From VBAU01 sp036005185 (GTDB taxonomy: Bacteria; Bacteroidota; Bacteroidia; Chitinophagales; Chitinophagaceae): 64,000 bases of DNA. Below are positions 25,338 to 34,065 of this stretch, piece after piece (within the stretch, counting starts at the first letter, position 1; each line of letters starts with the position of its first letter). The notes below the pieces were generated by a model. The model had not been told where the DNA came from. It saw nothing but the letters and a program-made list of their open reading frames with translations, and ran no database searches. The stretch spans positions 124,001 through 188,000 of the forward strand of contig DASYQS010000002.1 of NCBI GenBank assembly GCA_036005185.1. The letters run 5' to 3'. Position numbers and translations under genes: made by a program.

Positions 25338-26246
25338 ATGAAATTATATGATGTGATAATAATTGGTGGAGGTCCAGCAGGGCTTAATGCTGCCGTGGTT
25401 TTGGGAAGGTGCCGTCGAACTGTTTTACTGTTCGATACAGGAAAACAACGGAATCGTTTTTCAAATGGTTTGCGCAATTATCTTACACGGGATAATATCT
25501 TACCTACAGATTTTATAAAACTTGCAAATCAGGAAATTAAAAAATATGGCGTTTTCATTAATCGGCTGGAAGTTGTTGAAGCGGAAAAATTGCAGACCGA
25601 TATTTTCGCAGTAAAAGATAAAACGGGTTCAAATCATTATTCAAAAAAATTACTCATTGCAACAGGGCTAAGAGACAATATTCCTCTTATTGAAGGCATT
25701 GAATTCTTTTATGGTAAGTCAGTATTTCATTGCCCTTATTGCGATGGATGGGAGGTAAAGGACAGAGACATTGGCGTATATGCTAAAAATAAAAATGGTT
25801 TTGAGATGGCCATTTCCTTAAAAACCTGGAGTAAACAAGTTACCATTTTTACGGATGGAAGAAATTATTTAAAACCGTTAGAGAAAGAAGAGTTGAAAAA
25901 GAAAAGCATTAAAATCATTGCTGAAAAAATAGTAAGGCTTGAAGGAAAAAATGGAAGACTTACAAACATTATTTTTAATGGTTACAAAAAGCAACATTGT
26001 GATGCGCTTTTTTTTGTAAATGGTTATGGGCAACAATGCGACATTGCAAAATCGCTTGGCTGCAGAATGAACAAAAAAGGTATTGTGATTACTAATCGCT
26101 TGCAGCAAGCTGACATACCAGGTTTGTATGTTGCGGGCGATGCGTCAAAGGATGTGCAATTTGTAGTTGTTGCCGCCGCAGAAGGAGCTAAGGCCGGAGT
26201 TAGTATTAACAAAGAACTACAAAAAGAAGATTTTAAAGGTGGATAA
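25338..26246 (+). CDS. FAD/NAD(P)-dependent oxidoreductase, thioredoxin-reductase-like
   Basis: A 302-residue enzyme with FAD-binding IIIGGGPAGLNAAVVLGR (about 7-24), redox pair Cys132-Pro-Tyr-Cys135 in HCPYCDGWEV, and C-terminal GLYVAGDASKDVQF for FAD. The NAD(P)H-binding GxGxxA/G motif in the middle is degenerate (DIGVYAKNKNGFEMA), as in a group of TrxB-like proteins acting on other disulfides or holomycin/gliotoxin-type dithiols. It is therefore not certain that thioredoxin is its partner. 32 nt after the DUF4251 gene. Confidence 0.88.
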   Translation: MKLYDVIIIGGGPAGLNAAVVLGRCRRTVLLFDTGKQRNRFSNGLRNYLTRDNILPTDFIKLANQEIKKYGVFINRLEVVEAEKLQTDIFAVKDKTGSNHYSKKLLIATGLRDNIPLIEGIEFFYGKSVFHCPYCDGWEVKDRDIGVYAKNKNGFEMAISLKTWSKQVTIFTDGRNYLKPLEKEELKKKSIKIIAEKIVRLEGKNGRLTNIIFNGYKKQHCDALFFVNGYGQQCDIAKSLGCRMNKKGIVITNRLQQADIPGLYVAGDASKDVQFVVVAAAEGAKAGVSINKELQKEDFKGG

Positions 26247-26305
26247 TATTTAATAGTACTTTCTCGTTCTTTCGTATCTTTTGACCCAAATTAAAATTGG
26301 TTCCT

Positions 26306-27331
26306 ATGAATTGCTTTGCAAAATTGTTTTATTCGCTAATCGCACTCTACTCTTCAGTTTTTGTTTCTTGCACAGAAACAGGCAATGCCAAGCAAATTCA
26401 GTCAAGTGATTCAACACAACTTGCCAAGGTTGAACCCAAAAAACCAGTTATCGATACAGCCTTATATAACACCTTGCTTGGTCATATTAGTAATGGCGAT
26501 AAAGCTGGAAAATGGCCCGTAAAAGATTCCTTGCCATTGGAGGGAGCAATATTGCCCTTTAATCGCATTGTCGCATTCTATGGAAATCTCTATTCAAAAA
26601 ATATGGGCATACTTGGTGAACTGCCAAAGGATAGCATGCTCAAAAAGTTAAAAGGAGAAGTAGAGAAATGGCAAAAGGCGGATACTATACTACATGTAAT
26701 TCCTGCCCTGCATTATATTGCGGTAACTGCGCAAGGCAGTCCAGGAGCAGGAAATACTTACCGCTTAAGAATGCCTTTTAATCAAATTGATAAAATCATC
26801 AGTTGGGCGGCGGAAATAAACGCGTTAGTATTTTTAGATGTTCAGGTTGGGCTAAGCACACTGGAAAAAGAGCTGCCGCAGTTGGAAAAATATTTAAGCA
26901 TGCCTAATGTTCATCTGGGCATTGACCCTGAATTTTCAATGAAAACTGGCAAAAAACCAGGTTCGGTAATCGGTACTTTTGATGCGACTGATATTAATTA
27001 TGCTGTTGATTATCTGGCTAGCACTGTTAAAAAAAATAATTTACCTCCCAAGATTTTAATTGTACATCGCTTTACACAGCCAATGGTGACGAATTATAAA
27101 AAAATTAAACTGAACCCATCAGTTCAGATTGTAATGGATATGGATGGATGGGGTATCCCAGCAAAAAAAATCAATACATATAGATCATTTATTTATCCGG
27201 AACCTGTACAATTCACCGGCTTCAAGTTATTTTATAAGAATGACGCAAAACGTGTAGGCCAAGCCAGGGAGATGCAGCCCGAACAGGTTTTAAAACTAAC
27301 GCCAAAGCCTGTATATATACAATACCAATAA
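26306..27331 (+). CDS. Hypothetical lipoprotein
   Basis: ATG 26306 gives 341 residues. The signal LFYSLIALYSSVFVSCTE has a lipobox Cys. The mature protein has a segment resembling a TIM-barrel-like glycosidase or phosphodiesterase fold (VFLDVQVGLSTLEKELPQLE, then HLGIDPEFSMK, then VIMDMDGWG), with acidic residues at strand ends. I do not recognise a named family. Likely anchored in the outer membrane or periplasmic side. Confidence 0.7.
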   Translation: MNCFAKLFYSLIALYSSVFVSCTETGNAKQIQSSDSTQLAKVEPKKPVIDTALYNTLLGHISNGDKAGKWPVKDSLPLEGAILPFNRIVAFYGNLYSKNMGILGELPKDSMLKKLKGEVEKWQKADTILHVIPALHYIAVTAQGSPGAGNTYRLRMPFNQIDKIISWAAEINALVFLDVQVGLSTLEKELPQLEKYLSMPNVHLGIDPEFSMKTGKKPGSVIGTFDATDINYAVDYLASTVKKNNLPPKILIVHRFTQPMVTNYKKIKLNPSVQIVMDMDGWGIPAKKINTYRSFIYPEPVQFTGFKLFYKNDAKRVGQAREMQPEQVLKLTPKPVYIQYQ

Positions 27332-27346
27332 AGCAACTGAAAAATT

Positions 27347-28048
27347 TTATTCATACCAAAGCAAAACTTCCTGCCCAATCGCATCTACAAGTTTTTGATC
27401 CTTTACCTCGTCCATTTTCCAGCCGCTCTTCATGCTATGCAGTATTCCAAGATGCTCATCATTTAAAGTAATATCCAATTCAGGGCAAACTCCATCATGG
27501 CAAGTTTCAGGTATTGGTACTGCCTCTCCTTTGTATGCTTTTCCATCATATTCAAGTTCCAAAGGCACTGGTTCTTTCTCTAATTGCGAAATAAATTCTT
27601 GTAAGAATTTTATAAGATGTTTGCGCTGGGTTTTTGCCGTCGCACTCCATTTATCTTTATCCGCACGTTTATGCGCTAACTTATATTTAAGGCCGGACAT
27701 AACCGTTGTGTAATCGTTGGCATTGACTTTTTTTACATTCTGGTGTGAAATAACGTACCAGTGATATTCTGTGCCAACAGGAACACCTGAGCCCTCAGGA
27801 GCTTTGCCAGCCCTGCGCTTAGTTACAGCATAAGAAATTTCCCATAGATCGGGAGTAATTTTTTTCTCTTTCCATTCACCTTTATCATAATACCATTTAT
27901 GGCTTCTCCCGATCTTCATACCAGTATATTGCTTGCCTTCAAATTTTTTGAATTTGTTATATGAAGCAGATATATCCTCTTCCCCTGAGGAAATCTTTTT
28001 CCCGTTTGAAGGCTTTATCCGTTTTTTACGGCCAGTAATCGTTGACAT
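27347..28048 (-). CDS. Hypothetical cytoplasmic protein
   Basis: ATG 28048 (MSTITGRKKR) gives 233 residues; the frame is open for 19 codons further upstream but those are AT-rich and poor. The product is Lys-rich and basic, with a middle region YHWYVISHQNVKKVNANDYT and a C-terminal acidic stretch. No signal peptide or membrane segment. The tail TCHDGVCPELDITL has a Cys-x4-Cys pair. Family not recognised. Confidence 0.65.
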   Translation of the reverse strand: MSTITGRKKRIKPSNGKKISSGEEDISASYNKFKKFEGKQYTGMKIGRSHKWYYDKGEWKEKKITPDLWEISYAVTKRRAGKAPEGSGVPVGTEYHWYVISHQNVKKVNANDYTTVMSGLKYKLAHKRADKDKWSATAKTQRKHLIKFLQEFISQLEKEPVPLELEYDGKAYKGEAVPIPETCHDGVCPELDITLNDEHLGILHSMKSGWKMDEVKDQKLVDAIGQEVLLWYE

Positions 28049-28185
28049 AAAAACATTTTTAGTACTTAATGTAGCATAAAAATCTTGCCATAGTATTAAA
28101 TACAATAAGTGTGAAATTGGAGAAAGAATTATAAAATTTTGGCAAGAAGGATTTTTAATGATTATGGCCGTTATCTTTGTATGCT

Positions 28186-28392
28186 ATGAAAAAAATTCTA
28201 TCTTTTACCTACCCTCTTTTCAAAAAATATTTTACAGAAAAAAATGCTTTGACCGTTATGGCAAGCATGTTTTGTTTTGCAATGATGATTGTTTCGTTTG
28301 GCAAGCAAGCATGGTGGGAATGTGCTGCATTTGCACTTGCATTCAGCTTCTCGATAGAAGTAATTTGCCATAGAGCAAAAGAAAAAAATTAG
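28186..28392 (+). CDS. Small two-helix membrane protein
   Basis: ATG 28186 (MKKILSFTYPLF) gives 68 residues with two hydrophobic helices (ALTVMASMFCFAMMIVSFG and WECAAFALAFSFSIEVI) and a basic C-terminus. Function unknown. It is next to the DUF1328 gene and the small membrane gene at 28887; clusters of such small proteins are often stress-induced. Confidence 0.6.
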   Translation: MKKILSFTYPLFKKYFTEKNALTVMASMFCFAMMIVSFGKQAWWECAAFALAFSFSIEVICHRAKEKN

Positions 28393-28447
28393 ACCACAAG
28401 AGGAATGAGTGAGGGCTTTCTTCACACTCACCCTCTTATGTTGAAAT

Positions 28448-28609
28448 TTATTCTACTGTTCTTCCACGAATTAGTGAAATAATAAACAGCACAATAAAAA
28501 TAAAGAATAGCACTTTTGCTATACCGGCCGCTCCGGCAGCAATACCACCAAAGCCAAACACACCGGCTATTATGGCTATAATCAAAAATATTATTGTCCA
28601 CCGTAACAT
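28448..28609 (-). CDS. DUF1328 (YtjA-like) small membrane protein
   Basis: A 53-residue gene easily overlooked because of its size. It begins MLRWTIIFLIIAIIAGVFGF, continues with a GIAAGAAGIAKVL segment, and ends SLIRGRTVE. This fits the two-helix DUF1328/YtjA family closely: hydrophobic helix, Gly/Ala hinge, second helix, short charged tail. Members are inner-membrane proteins of unknown function, frequently found among stress-response genes. The opposite strand has no competing ORF. Confidence 0.9.
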   Translation of the reverse strand: MLRWTIIFLIIAIIAGVFGFGGIAAGAAGIAKVLFFIFIVLFIISLIRGRTVE

Positions 28610-28821
28610 AATAATCGGTTTAAAGGTGAAGAATGAATTATTACACCATAAGAACTAGAAAAAGCATGCCAACTCAGGGTTTTGTAACATAAATTATCTC
28701 TGGCTAAATACTTATTAAGAAAAAAAATGCTGTGCATAGTTCTTACTCACAGTAAAATTGCGCAACATAAATAAGTGCATTATGTAGATCATTATTCCAC
28801 ATTCTTCTCTAGGCTCCGTCA

Positions 28822-28837
28822 TTTGCCAATTGGCAAA
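28822..28837. promoter_or_regulatory. Perfect 16-bp palindrome upstream of a small membrane gene
   Basis: TTTGCCAATTGGCAAA is a perfect palindrome, 49 nt before the start of the gene at 28887. It could be an operator for a dimeric regulator. The TTGGCA half also resembles the -24 part of a sigma-54 promoter, but the -12 part does not match. Confidence 0.4.
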
Positions 28838-28886
28838 GTTCTTGAAATACCCTAACAGTAATCATTATTAACCAAACGAAAAAAAT

Positions 28887-29198
28887 ATGAAAAGCTCATC
28901 GATTAGTGTTTTCTTGAAATCATTTGCAGCCATATTGTTGTTCAATTTTATTCAGATCATGTGCTGGGGTCAGGATGCCCAAGGCGATGGCTCCACTACA
29001 ACAGTAAAAACAACGACCACAGAACGAACAGAATGGTATTCCGCACCATGGGTATGGATAGTAGGCGGTGCGGTAGTGATCCTTTTATTGATCGCCATTT
29101 TGAGTGGAGGAAGAAGTTCTTCGTCACGCACCACCATTACTGATGTTGGTGGCGCCGGCACAACAAGAACTGTTACGACCGATACGGATGAAGTGTGA
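28887..29198 (+). CDS. Small exported/membrane hypothetical protein
   Basis: A 103-residue protein. The N-terminus (FLKSFAAILLFNFIQIMCWGQ) looks like a signal or first membrane segment. A Thr-rich linker follows, then a second hydrophobic segment (VWIVGGAVVILLLIAILSGG) and a Ser/Thr-rich tail. It resembles many short Bacteroidota membrane proteins with unknown function. Terminator at 29213 follows. Confidence 0.7.
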   Translation: MKSSSISVFLKSFAAILLFNFIQIMCWGQDAQGDGSTTTVKTTTTERTEWYSAPWVWIVGGAVVILLLIAILSGGRSSSSRTTITDVGGAGTTRTVTTDTDEV

Positions 29199-29212
29199 TT
29201 CTTCAATACATA

Positions 29213-29243
29213 AAAATAGTCGCGGCCGGTTCGCGGCTATTTT
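29213..29243 (+). terminator. Intrinsic terminator
   Basis: AAAATAGTCGCG (29213-29224) pairs with CGCGGCTATTTT (29232-29243), with one G.T wobble, followed by a T run. Ends the gene at 28887. Confidence 0.88.
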
Positions 29244-29352
29244 TTATTTCTAAACTTATATTACTTGCATTCCCCTGAACAATAGTTTTTTACTCAGCTC
29301 AAGAATGACGCGTTAGTAAAACACTAAAAGAAAATTGGCTGCAAAGAATTGC

Positions 29353-29844
29353 TTACAAAAGTTTTTTTGCTTCATTAATAATACAATTGATGAGGTTTAG
29401 GAGCATTTGTTGTTGTTCAGCAGTAAACGTAACACTTGTTTCCTTGTTTGTATTATCCTTAAAGCGAATGGAGCTAATTTTTTTTGTTGCTAAATTCTGC
29501 AAGGCAGAAGGAGATGGATTCGTATTTCTAAATGTAAAATGAAACAGCCCATCGCAATTCATCGTTCCACTGTTTTTAAAATTAGTTTTAAGACGAGTGC
29601 CTTCATAAAAAACTGAAGCAGCTGATGCATCGTCAAAACATTTTCCGCTGCCAAAAGAAAACATAAAATCAATTTCAGCTTTTGTAGCTTCAATCGATAG
29701 CTGGCCTGTTCTCAAAGAGATAAACCCAGTAGAGATTTTTATTTCTTTTGTATATACATCTTTTTGAGTTTTTAAGTTACAATCCTGTGCCAGCACAAAA
29801 AACGGCAGCAACAACAAAAGGCTTAAACTATACTTCATAAACAT
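29353..29844 (-). CDS. Exported hypothetical protein
   Basis: A 163-residue protein with a signal peptide (SLLLLLPFFVLAQDC). The start could be M1 or M3. The mature domain has four Cys, two near CFDDASAASVFYEG and a second pair further on, and is likely beta-rich. Not recognised. No operon partner. Confidence 0.65.
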   Translation of the reverse strand: MFMKYSLSLLLLLPFFVLAQDCNLKTQKDVYTKEIKISTGFISLRTGQLSIEATKAEIDFMFSFGSGKCFDDASAASVFYEGTRLKTNFKNSGTMNCDGLFHFTFRNTNPSPSALQNLATKKISSIRFKDNTNKETSVTFTAEQQQMLLNLINCIINEAKKLL

Positions 29845-30022
29845 AAAAATAGCTATTGATAAATATATCCAGAAAAACGAGTTGTTAAAATAACTATATA
29901 AGCTGGTATTTTACCTCACATCCCGATAAATTACATTTTATAATTTTTTCCTCCCACTTTAGAAAAAAACCATGCAAGTTTCTTTTTTTCTGTCTTAGCT
30001 TGGTAGAACTAAAACTTTCTGT

Positions 30023-31132
30023 ATGAAAAAAATATTTGCTTTTTTGATCTCATTCTCATTTGTCCTTTCATCTTTTAGTCAAATCATTTTAACAACCCTT
30101 CCCAGTGGTGGAAATAAAAAAGCATCTGTGAGTGAGCGTATCGGAATTACCGATGTAACCATTCGTTATGATCGGCCTACTGTAAAAGGCCGTGAAGGAA
30201 AGATATGGGGTCAGCTCATTCATACTGGCTTTACTGATCTTGGCTTTGGCAGTAGTAAAGCAGCTCCATGGCGAGCAGGGGCCAATGAAAATACAACCAT
30301 TGAATTTTCGAATGATGTAAAAATTGAGGGGCAACCATTGTCTGCAGGCAAGTACGGTTTTTTTGTCGCCTATGATCCTAATGAATGCAGCCTGATATTT
30401 TCAAAAAATAACTCATCATGGGGAAGTTTTTATTACGATGAAAAAGAAGATGCATTACGCGTAAAAGTAAAACCCCAGCCGTTGGATAAAAGCGTTGAAT
30501 GGTTGAAATATGAGTTCATGAATGAAACTGAGAATAGTGCGTCCATTGCCTTAGAATGGGAAAAACTAATGATTCCGTTTAAGGTTGAGGTGGATTACAT
30601 TAAAACGCAATTGGAATCATTCCGCAACGAACTAAGAACAAGCAAAGGCTTTACCTGGCAAAGCTGGAACCAGGCCGCGCAATGGTGTCTTCAACGCAAT
30701 ACAAATCTGAATGAAGCATTACTTTGGGCCGATTCAGCTACCAGCACAGGGTTTGGAGGTGATCAAAGCTTTAATGCATGGAGTACCAAGGCTCAGATTC
30801 TTGACAAGCTGGGTAAAAGTGATGAAGCGTCGGCGATCATGAAAAAAGCTTTGCCTTACGGAAACATGTTTCAAATACATGGATATGGAAGAACGCTAAT
30901 AACTTTGAAAAAGCCAAAAGAAGCGCTTGACATATTTAAACTGAACGCCGAAAAAAATCCAAATCAATTTACCACTACAATGGGATTAGTTAGGGGTTAT
31001 TCAGCAAATGGAGACTATAAAACAGCGCTTAAATATGCTACACAGGCTTTGCCTATGGCACCCGATACGCAAAATAAAAATAATGTACAAACGATGATCG
31101 ATAAGCTCAAGGAAGGTAAAGATGTGAATTAG
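30023..31132 (+). CDS. DUF2911 protein with C-terminal TPR-like repeats
   Basis: A 369-residue exported protein. After the signal peptide (LISFSFVLSSFSQ) the DUF2911 domain is clear: ITDVTIRYDRPTVKGREGKI, WRAGANENTTIEFS and QPLSAGKYGFFVAYD. From about residue 215 helical repeats follow (NLNEALLWADSATS, GKSDEASAIMKKALPYG, PKEALDIFKLNAEKNPNQ), which read as tetratricopeptide repeats. This combination is a common Bacteroidota architecture; a scaffold role in the periplasm is likely, mechanism unknown. A strong terminator follows. Confidence 0.9.
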   Translation: MKKIFAFLISFSFVLSSFSQIILTTLPSGGNKKASVSERIGITDVTIRYDRPTVKGREGKIWGQLIHTGFTDLGFGSSKAAPWRAGANENTTIEFSNDVKIEGQPLSAGKYGFFVAYDPNECSLIFSKNNSSWGSFYYDEKEDALRVKVKPQPLDKSVEWLKYEFMNETENSASIALEWEKLMIPFKVEVDYIKTQLESFRNELRTSKGFTWQSWNQAAQWCLQRNTNLNEALLWADSATSTGFGGDQSFNAWSTKAQILDKLGKSDEASAIMKKALPYGNMFQIHGYGRTLITLKKPKEALDIFKLNAEKNPNQFTTTMGLVRGYSANGDYKTALKYATQALPMAPDTQNKNNVQTMIDKLKEGKDVN

Positions 31133-31150
31133 ACATCAGATAAATAAATA

Positions 31151-31187
31151 ACAAAAATGTCTTTGCAAGTTGCAAAGACATTTTTGT
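31151..31187. terminator. Strong bidirectional intrinsic terminator
   Basis: An 18-bp perfect stem: ACAAAAATGTCTTTGCAA (31151-31168) and its complement (31170-31187). It ends the DUF2911 transcript and can also end the trp/his/TlpA transcript arriving from the other strand. Confidence 0.92.
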
Positions 31188-31318
31188 TTAGTAGAATGAT
31201 TCAACGCGCAAGCGAAAGTTCCTTGCTCCACCCCATTAGATTCCAAAAAAGCCAACAGAATTACAAAAGCTGATTACGTAATTACTTTTAGGTCACTCAC
31301 TACTCATTACTTACTGTT

Positions 31319-32413
31319 TTAATTGCATCCACCCAGTACTTCGCAAAGTTTACTGCGTAAAGCATCGCCCCGAAGATTTCTTGCGATGATCTTTCCGGAA
31401 GGGTCAACCAGCATATTGAAAGGAATAGCTTGCACCCGGTACAACTGAGCCGCAGCATTATTCCAAAACTGAAGGTCGCTCACATGTGTCCAAGTAAGAT
31501 TGTCTTTATGAATGGCAGCAAGCCAATTATCTTTTGCTCCTGGTCTGTCAAGCGACACGCCTAGAACGGTAAAATTTTTTTCTTTGAATTTTGCAAAATT
31601 ATCGACCACATTGGGGTTTTCAGCGCGACAAGGTCCGCACCAGCTTGCCCAAAAATCAACCAGCACATATTTGCCACGGAATGATGAAAGACTTATAGGA
31701 GTACCTGTAGTGTCTGGTTGAGTGAAATCTATAGCTGGCGTTCCTACAGCTCCAACCTTATTATATTGAATATAGGAGTAAAGATTTTTACCGATGGTAG
31801 AATTTTTTATAGTGGCAGTGAGAGTGTTGTATCGCTTTTCCAGCAACATCGGATCATCGTAAAGATCGGCCGTAGCAAATAACATTAATGGGGATATAAT
31901 TGAGCTTGGCTTTGAATTAACAAACTTATCTATCTCTAATTGTGTGGCTGCCTTTAGCGAGTCATAAGTTTTCATTAAGGCATTAAATTCTGTCTGCTGC
32001 GTAGCCTTATTGAGCGAATTTACCGTTGTATTTAATGAGCTTATTAAGGGATTAAATACTACCTGAAATTTCATAAAATCCTCATGCGAAGGTGAACCGG
32101 CAATTTTTAAATGCCGCAGATCAGCTTTACTTCCCGTCACCGTTATCTTTTTGTTCTCGATATAGATGTATTGTGCCTCCTCCTGGCCTATAGTCAACTT
32201 ACAAAGTTTTGGCTCATCTACAGAGCCTTTAAAGGTAAATTTCCCACTAACGATTTTTGCAGTCGCTATATCGCTGTTATCATCGGCATTTATAATTTTC
32301 ACAGGAGTGCCTTCCGCAAAACCAGTTACTGAACCTGTAACAACAAAGCCAGTGTTTGTTTGAGCAACGGCAAACAACGGCATTAGGAATAAAATAACGT
32401 AAAACTTTTTCAT
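31319..32413 (-). CDS. TlpA-like thioredoxin-fold protein with N-terminal DUF4369-like domain
   Basis: A 364-residue exported protein. The signal peptide (LFLMPLFAVAQ) is followed by a beta-rich DUF4369-like domain (about 20-120: VVTGSVTGFAEGTPVKI), a helical linker, and a TlpA/AhpC-type thioredoxin domain with active site VDFWASWCGPCRAENP and the cis-Pro loop QAIPFNMLVDPSGKI. It likely reduces or oxidises disulfides in the periplasm. It starts 1 nt after the hisIE stop, so it appears to be the last gene of the trp-his transcript, an unexpected partner. Confidence 0.92.
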   Translation of the reverse strand: MKKFYVILFLMPLFAVAQTNTGFVVTGSVTGFAEGTPVKIINADDNSDIATAKIVSGKFTFKGSVDEPKLCKLTIGQEEAQYIYIENKKITVTGSKADLRHLKIAGSPSHEDFMKFQVVFNPLISSLNTTVNSLNKATQQTEFNALMKTYDSLKAATQLEIDKFVNSKPSSIISPLMLFATADLYDDPMLLEKRYNTLTATIKNSTIGKNLYSYIQYNKVGAVGTPAIDFTQPDTTGTPISLSSFRGKYVLVDFWASWCGPCRAENPNVVDNFAKFKEKNFTVLGVSLDRPGAKDNWLAAIHKDNLTWTHVSDLQFWNNAAAQLYRVQAIPFNMLVDPSGKIIARNLRGDALRSKLCEVLGGCN

Positions 32414-32414
32414 A

Positions 32415-33011
32415 CTATTTATGGTGTCTTTCTTTTAAAATGCTGATCACATCATCTAGTTTGTAACCTTTGGCTTGCAGCAAAATTAAAAAATGAAAGA
32501 GAAGATCGGAAGCCTCATTTAAAAATAAGTCATTATTAACATCCTTTGCCTCAATAACTAGCTCAACGGCCTCTTCCCCTACCTTTTGAGCAATTTTATT
32601 AATACCCTTTTTAAACAATTGATGCACATAGGATTTTTCATCATTGCTATTTTTTCGCAGTTCAATAATATGTTCCAGATAGCTTAAAAAGTCTTCAGCA
32701 TGATTTTTTTCACTCCAACAAGTATCTGCACCTGTATGACAAACTGGACCCGTAGGCTCGGCCTTTATCAATAGGGTATCATTATCACAATCACTCATTA
32801 CTTCTTTTAAAAGCAAAAAATTTCCGCTTTCCTCTCCTTTTGTCCATAAACGTTTGCGGCTGCGACTGTAAAAAGTTACTTTTCCCTGCTGCATAGTATT
32901 TTGCAAAGCTTCTTCGTTCATAAAGCCAAGCATCAAAACTTTTTGTGTTTTATGGTCTTGAATAATGGCAGGAACTAACCCATCCGAATATTTTTTAAAA
33001 TCGATTTTCAA
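32415..33011 (-). CDS. hisIE: HisIE: phosphoribosyl-AMP cyclohydrolase / phosphoribosyl-ATP diphosphatase
   Basis: A 198-residue bifunctional enzyme for steps 2 and 3 of histidine synthesis. The N-terminal HisI half has VLMLGFMNEEALQNTM and the metal-binding DCDNDTLLIKAEPTGPVCHT with GADTCW. The C-terminal HisE half (from about residue 110) has KVGEEAVELVIEAK and EASDLLFHFLILLQAKG. HisE is a MazG-like helical domain. Length is as expected for the fusion. It lies 12 nt after the small membrane gene and 1 nt before the TlpA-like gene. Confidence 0.95.
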   Translation of the reverse strand: MKIDFKKYSDGLVPAIIQDHKTQKVLMLGFMNEEALQNTMQQGKVTFYSRSRKRLWTKGEESGNFLLLKEVMSDCDNDTLLIKAEPTGPVCHTGADTCWSEKNHAEDFLSYLEHIIELRKNSNDEKSYVHQLFKKGINKIAQKVGEEAVELVIEAKDVNNDLFLNEASDLLFHFLILLQAKGYKLDDVISILKERHHK

Positions 33012-33023
33012 ATTATTTGTTTA

Positions 33024-33230
33024 TCAGCTTTCAGAATTCTTATCAGTTTTCATGTCACTTACTCCGGTGTTCTTTTCGCTATTCTTGCTTCTTAAAATTT
33101 CCATCAGCCTTTCAAATTGTTCTTTCTTTTTTTCATGGGCTTTTTCTTTACGGTCCTCATCCTTGCGCCACATATAATTTGTCAGGACCAAAACGACAGC
33201 AAGCAAAATCAAAATAAAAACTAATGCCAT
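33024..33230 (-). CDS. Small membrane/coiled-coil protein in the his operon
   Basis: A 68-residue protein. The first 20 residues are one hydrophobic helix (ALVFILILLAVVLVLTN), followed by a strongly charged helix (KDEDRKEKAHEKKKEQFERL) that looks like a coiled coil. Its ATG overlaps the hisF stop (TAATG), which argues it is translated. It has no known role in histidine synthesis. It may be a membrane anchor or simply a passenger gene. Confidence 0.75.
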   Translation of the reverse strand: MALVFILILLAVVLVLTNYMWRKDEDRKEKAHEKKKEQFERLMEILRSKNSEKNTGVSDMKTDKNSES

Positions 33231-34042
33231 TAGATTCTTACATTAACCTTCTGTGTTTGCAAATATCGCTTCAAATCAGGAATTGAAATTTCTTTAAAGT
33301 GAAAAATACTTGCCGCTAAAGCAGCATCCGCTTTTCCTTTCTCAAATACGTCAACAAAATGCTGCATAGTGCCGCCACCACCCGAAGCAATTACAGGTAC
33401 TGGAAGATTTTCAGCCAATTGTCTCGTTAAGTCGATGGCAAAGCCCTGTTTAGTTCCGTCATGGTTCATGGAAGTAAGCAAAATTTCACCGGCGCCGAGC
33501 ATTACTCCATGTTTTGCCCAATCAAAACAAAGCCTTTTTGTCTTTGTTCTTCCACCGTTCAAGTACACATACCATTCTCCATCTTCTTCCTGCCTGGTAT
33601 CAATGGCAAGAACTACGCATTGACTTCCAAATTCATTAGCCAGATCATTGATCAACTGCGGATTTTTAAATGCAGAAGTGTTTACCGATATCTTATCAGC
33701 TCCATTTTGCAAAAGCACATTCACATCTTCTACGCTGCTTATGCCGCCTCCAACTGTAAAAGGAATATTTATATGATGAGCAATGCGGTTCACTAATTGG
33801 CTTAAAGTTTTTCTTTTTTCGATCGTAGCTGTAATATCAAGAAATACTAATTCATCAGCACCCTGTTGCGCATAAAGCGCTCCTAACTCAACCGGATCTC
33901 CCGCATCACGAAGATCCACAAAATTGGTACCTTTCACGGTTCGGCCATCTTTAATATCAAGACAGGGTATGATGCGCTTGCAGAGCCCATGGCCTCCTTT
34001 AATGCGGGTATTTTGAGTGGAACTAGCTGTCAAATTATTCAT
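33230..34042 (-). CDS. hisF: HisF: imidazole glycerol phosphate synthase, cyclase subunit
   Basis: A 270-residue TIM barrel that makes IGP and AICAR from PRFAR with ammonia supplied by HisH. CKRIIPCLDIKDGRTVKGTN supplies the catalytic Asp of the first strand, LAIDTRQEEDGEWYVYLNGG is the typical middle segment with the second Asp, and VPVIASGGGG is the phosphate-binding loop. The first 20 residues (MNNLTASSTQNTRIKGGHGL) extend beyond the usual start at the CKRI strand. Translation is coupled to hisA (23 nt gap) and overlaps the next gene. Confidence 0.96.
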   Translation of the reverse strand: MNNLTASSTQNTRIKGGHGLCKRIIPCLDIKDGRTVKGTNFVDLRDAGDPVELGALYAQQGADELVFLDITATIEKRKTLSQLVNRIAHHINIPFTVGGGISSVEDVNVLLQNGADKISVNTSAFKNPQLINDLANEFGSQCVVLAIDTRQEEDGEWYVYLNGGRTKTKRLCFDWAKHGVMLGAGEILLTSMNHDGTKQGFAIDLTRQLAENLPVPVIASGGGGTMQHFVDVFEKGKADAALAASIFHFKEISIPDLKRYLQTQKVNVRI

Positions 34043-34065
34043 TGAATATTGAGCATTGAGTGTGA

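Noticed and set aside
28822..28850. Sigma-54 promoter upstream of 28887
   Set aside because: The -24 half TTGGCA is present, but the -12 GC is replaced by GA. Similar TTGGCA motifs upstream of 28186 and the DUF1328 gene also lack a proper -12 element.
33230..34042. HisF N-terminal extension as another palindromic insertion
   Set aside because: The DNA for IKGGHGL contains CCTCCTTTAATG but no complementary arm, so it cannot be assigned to the repeat family with confidence.
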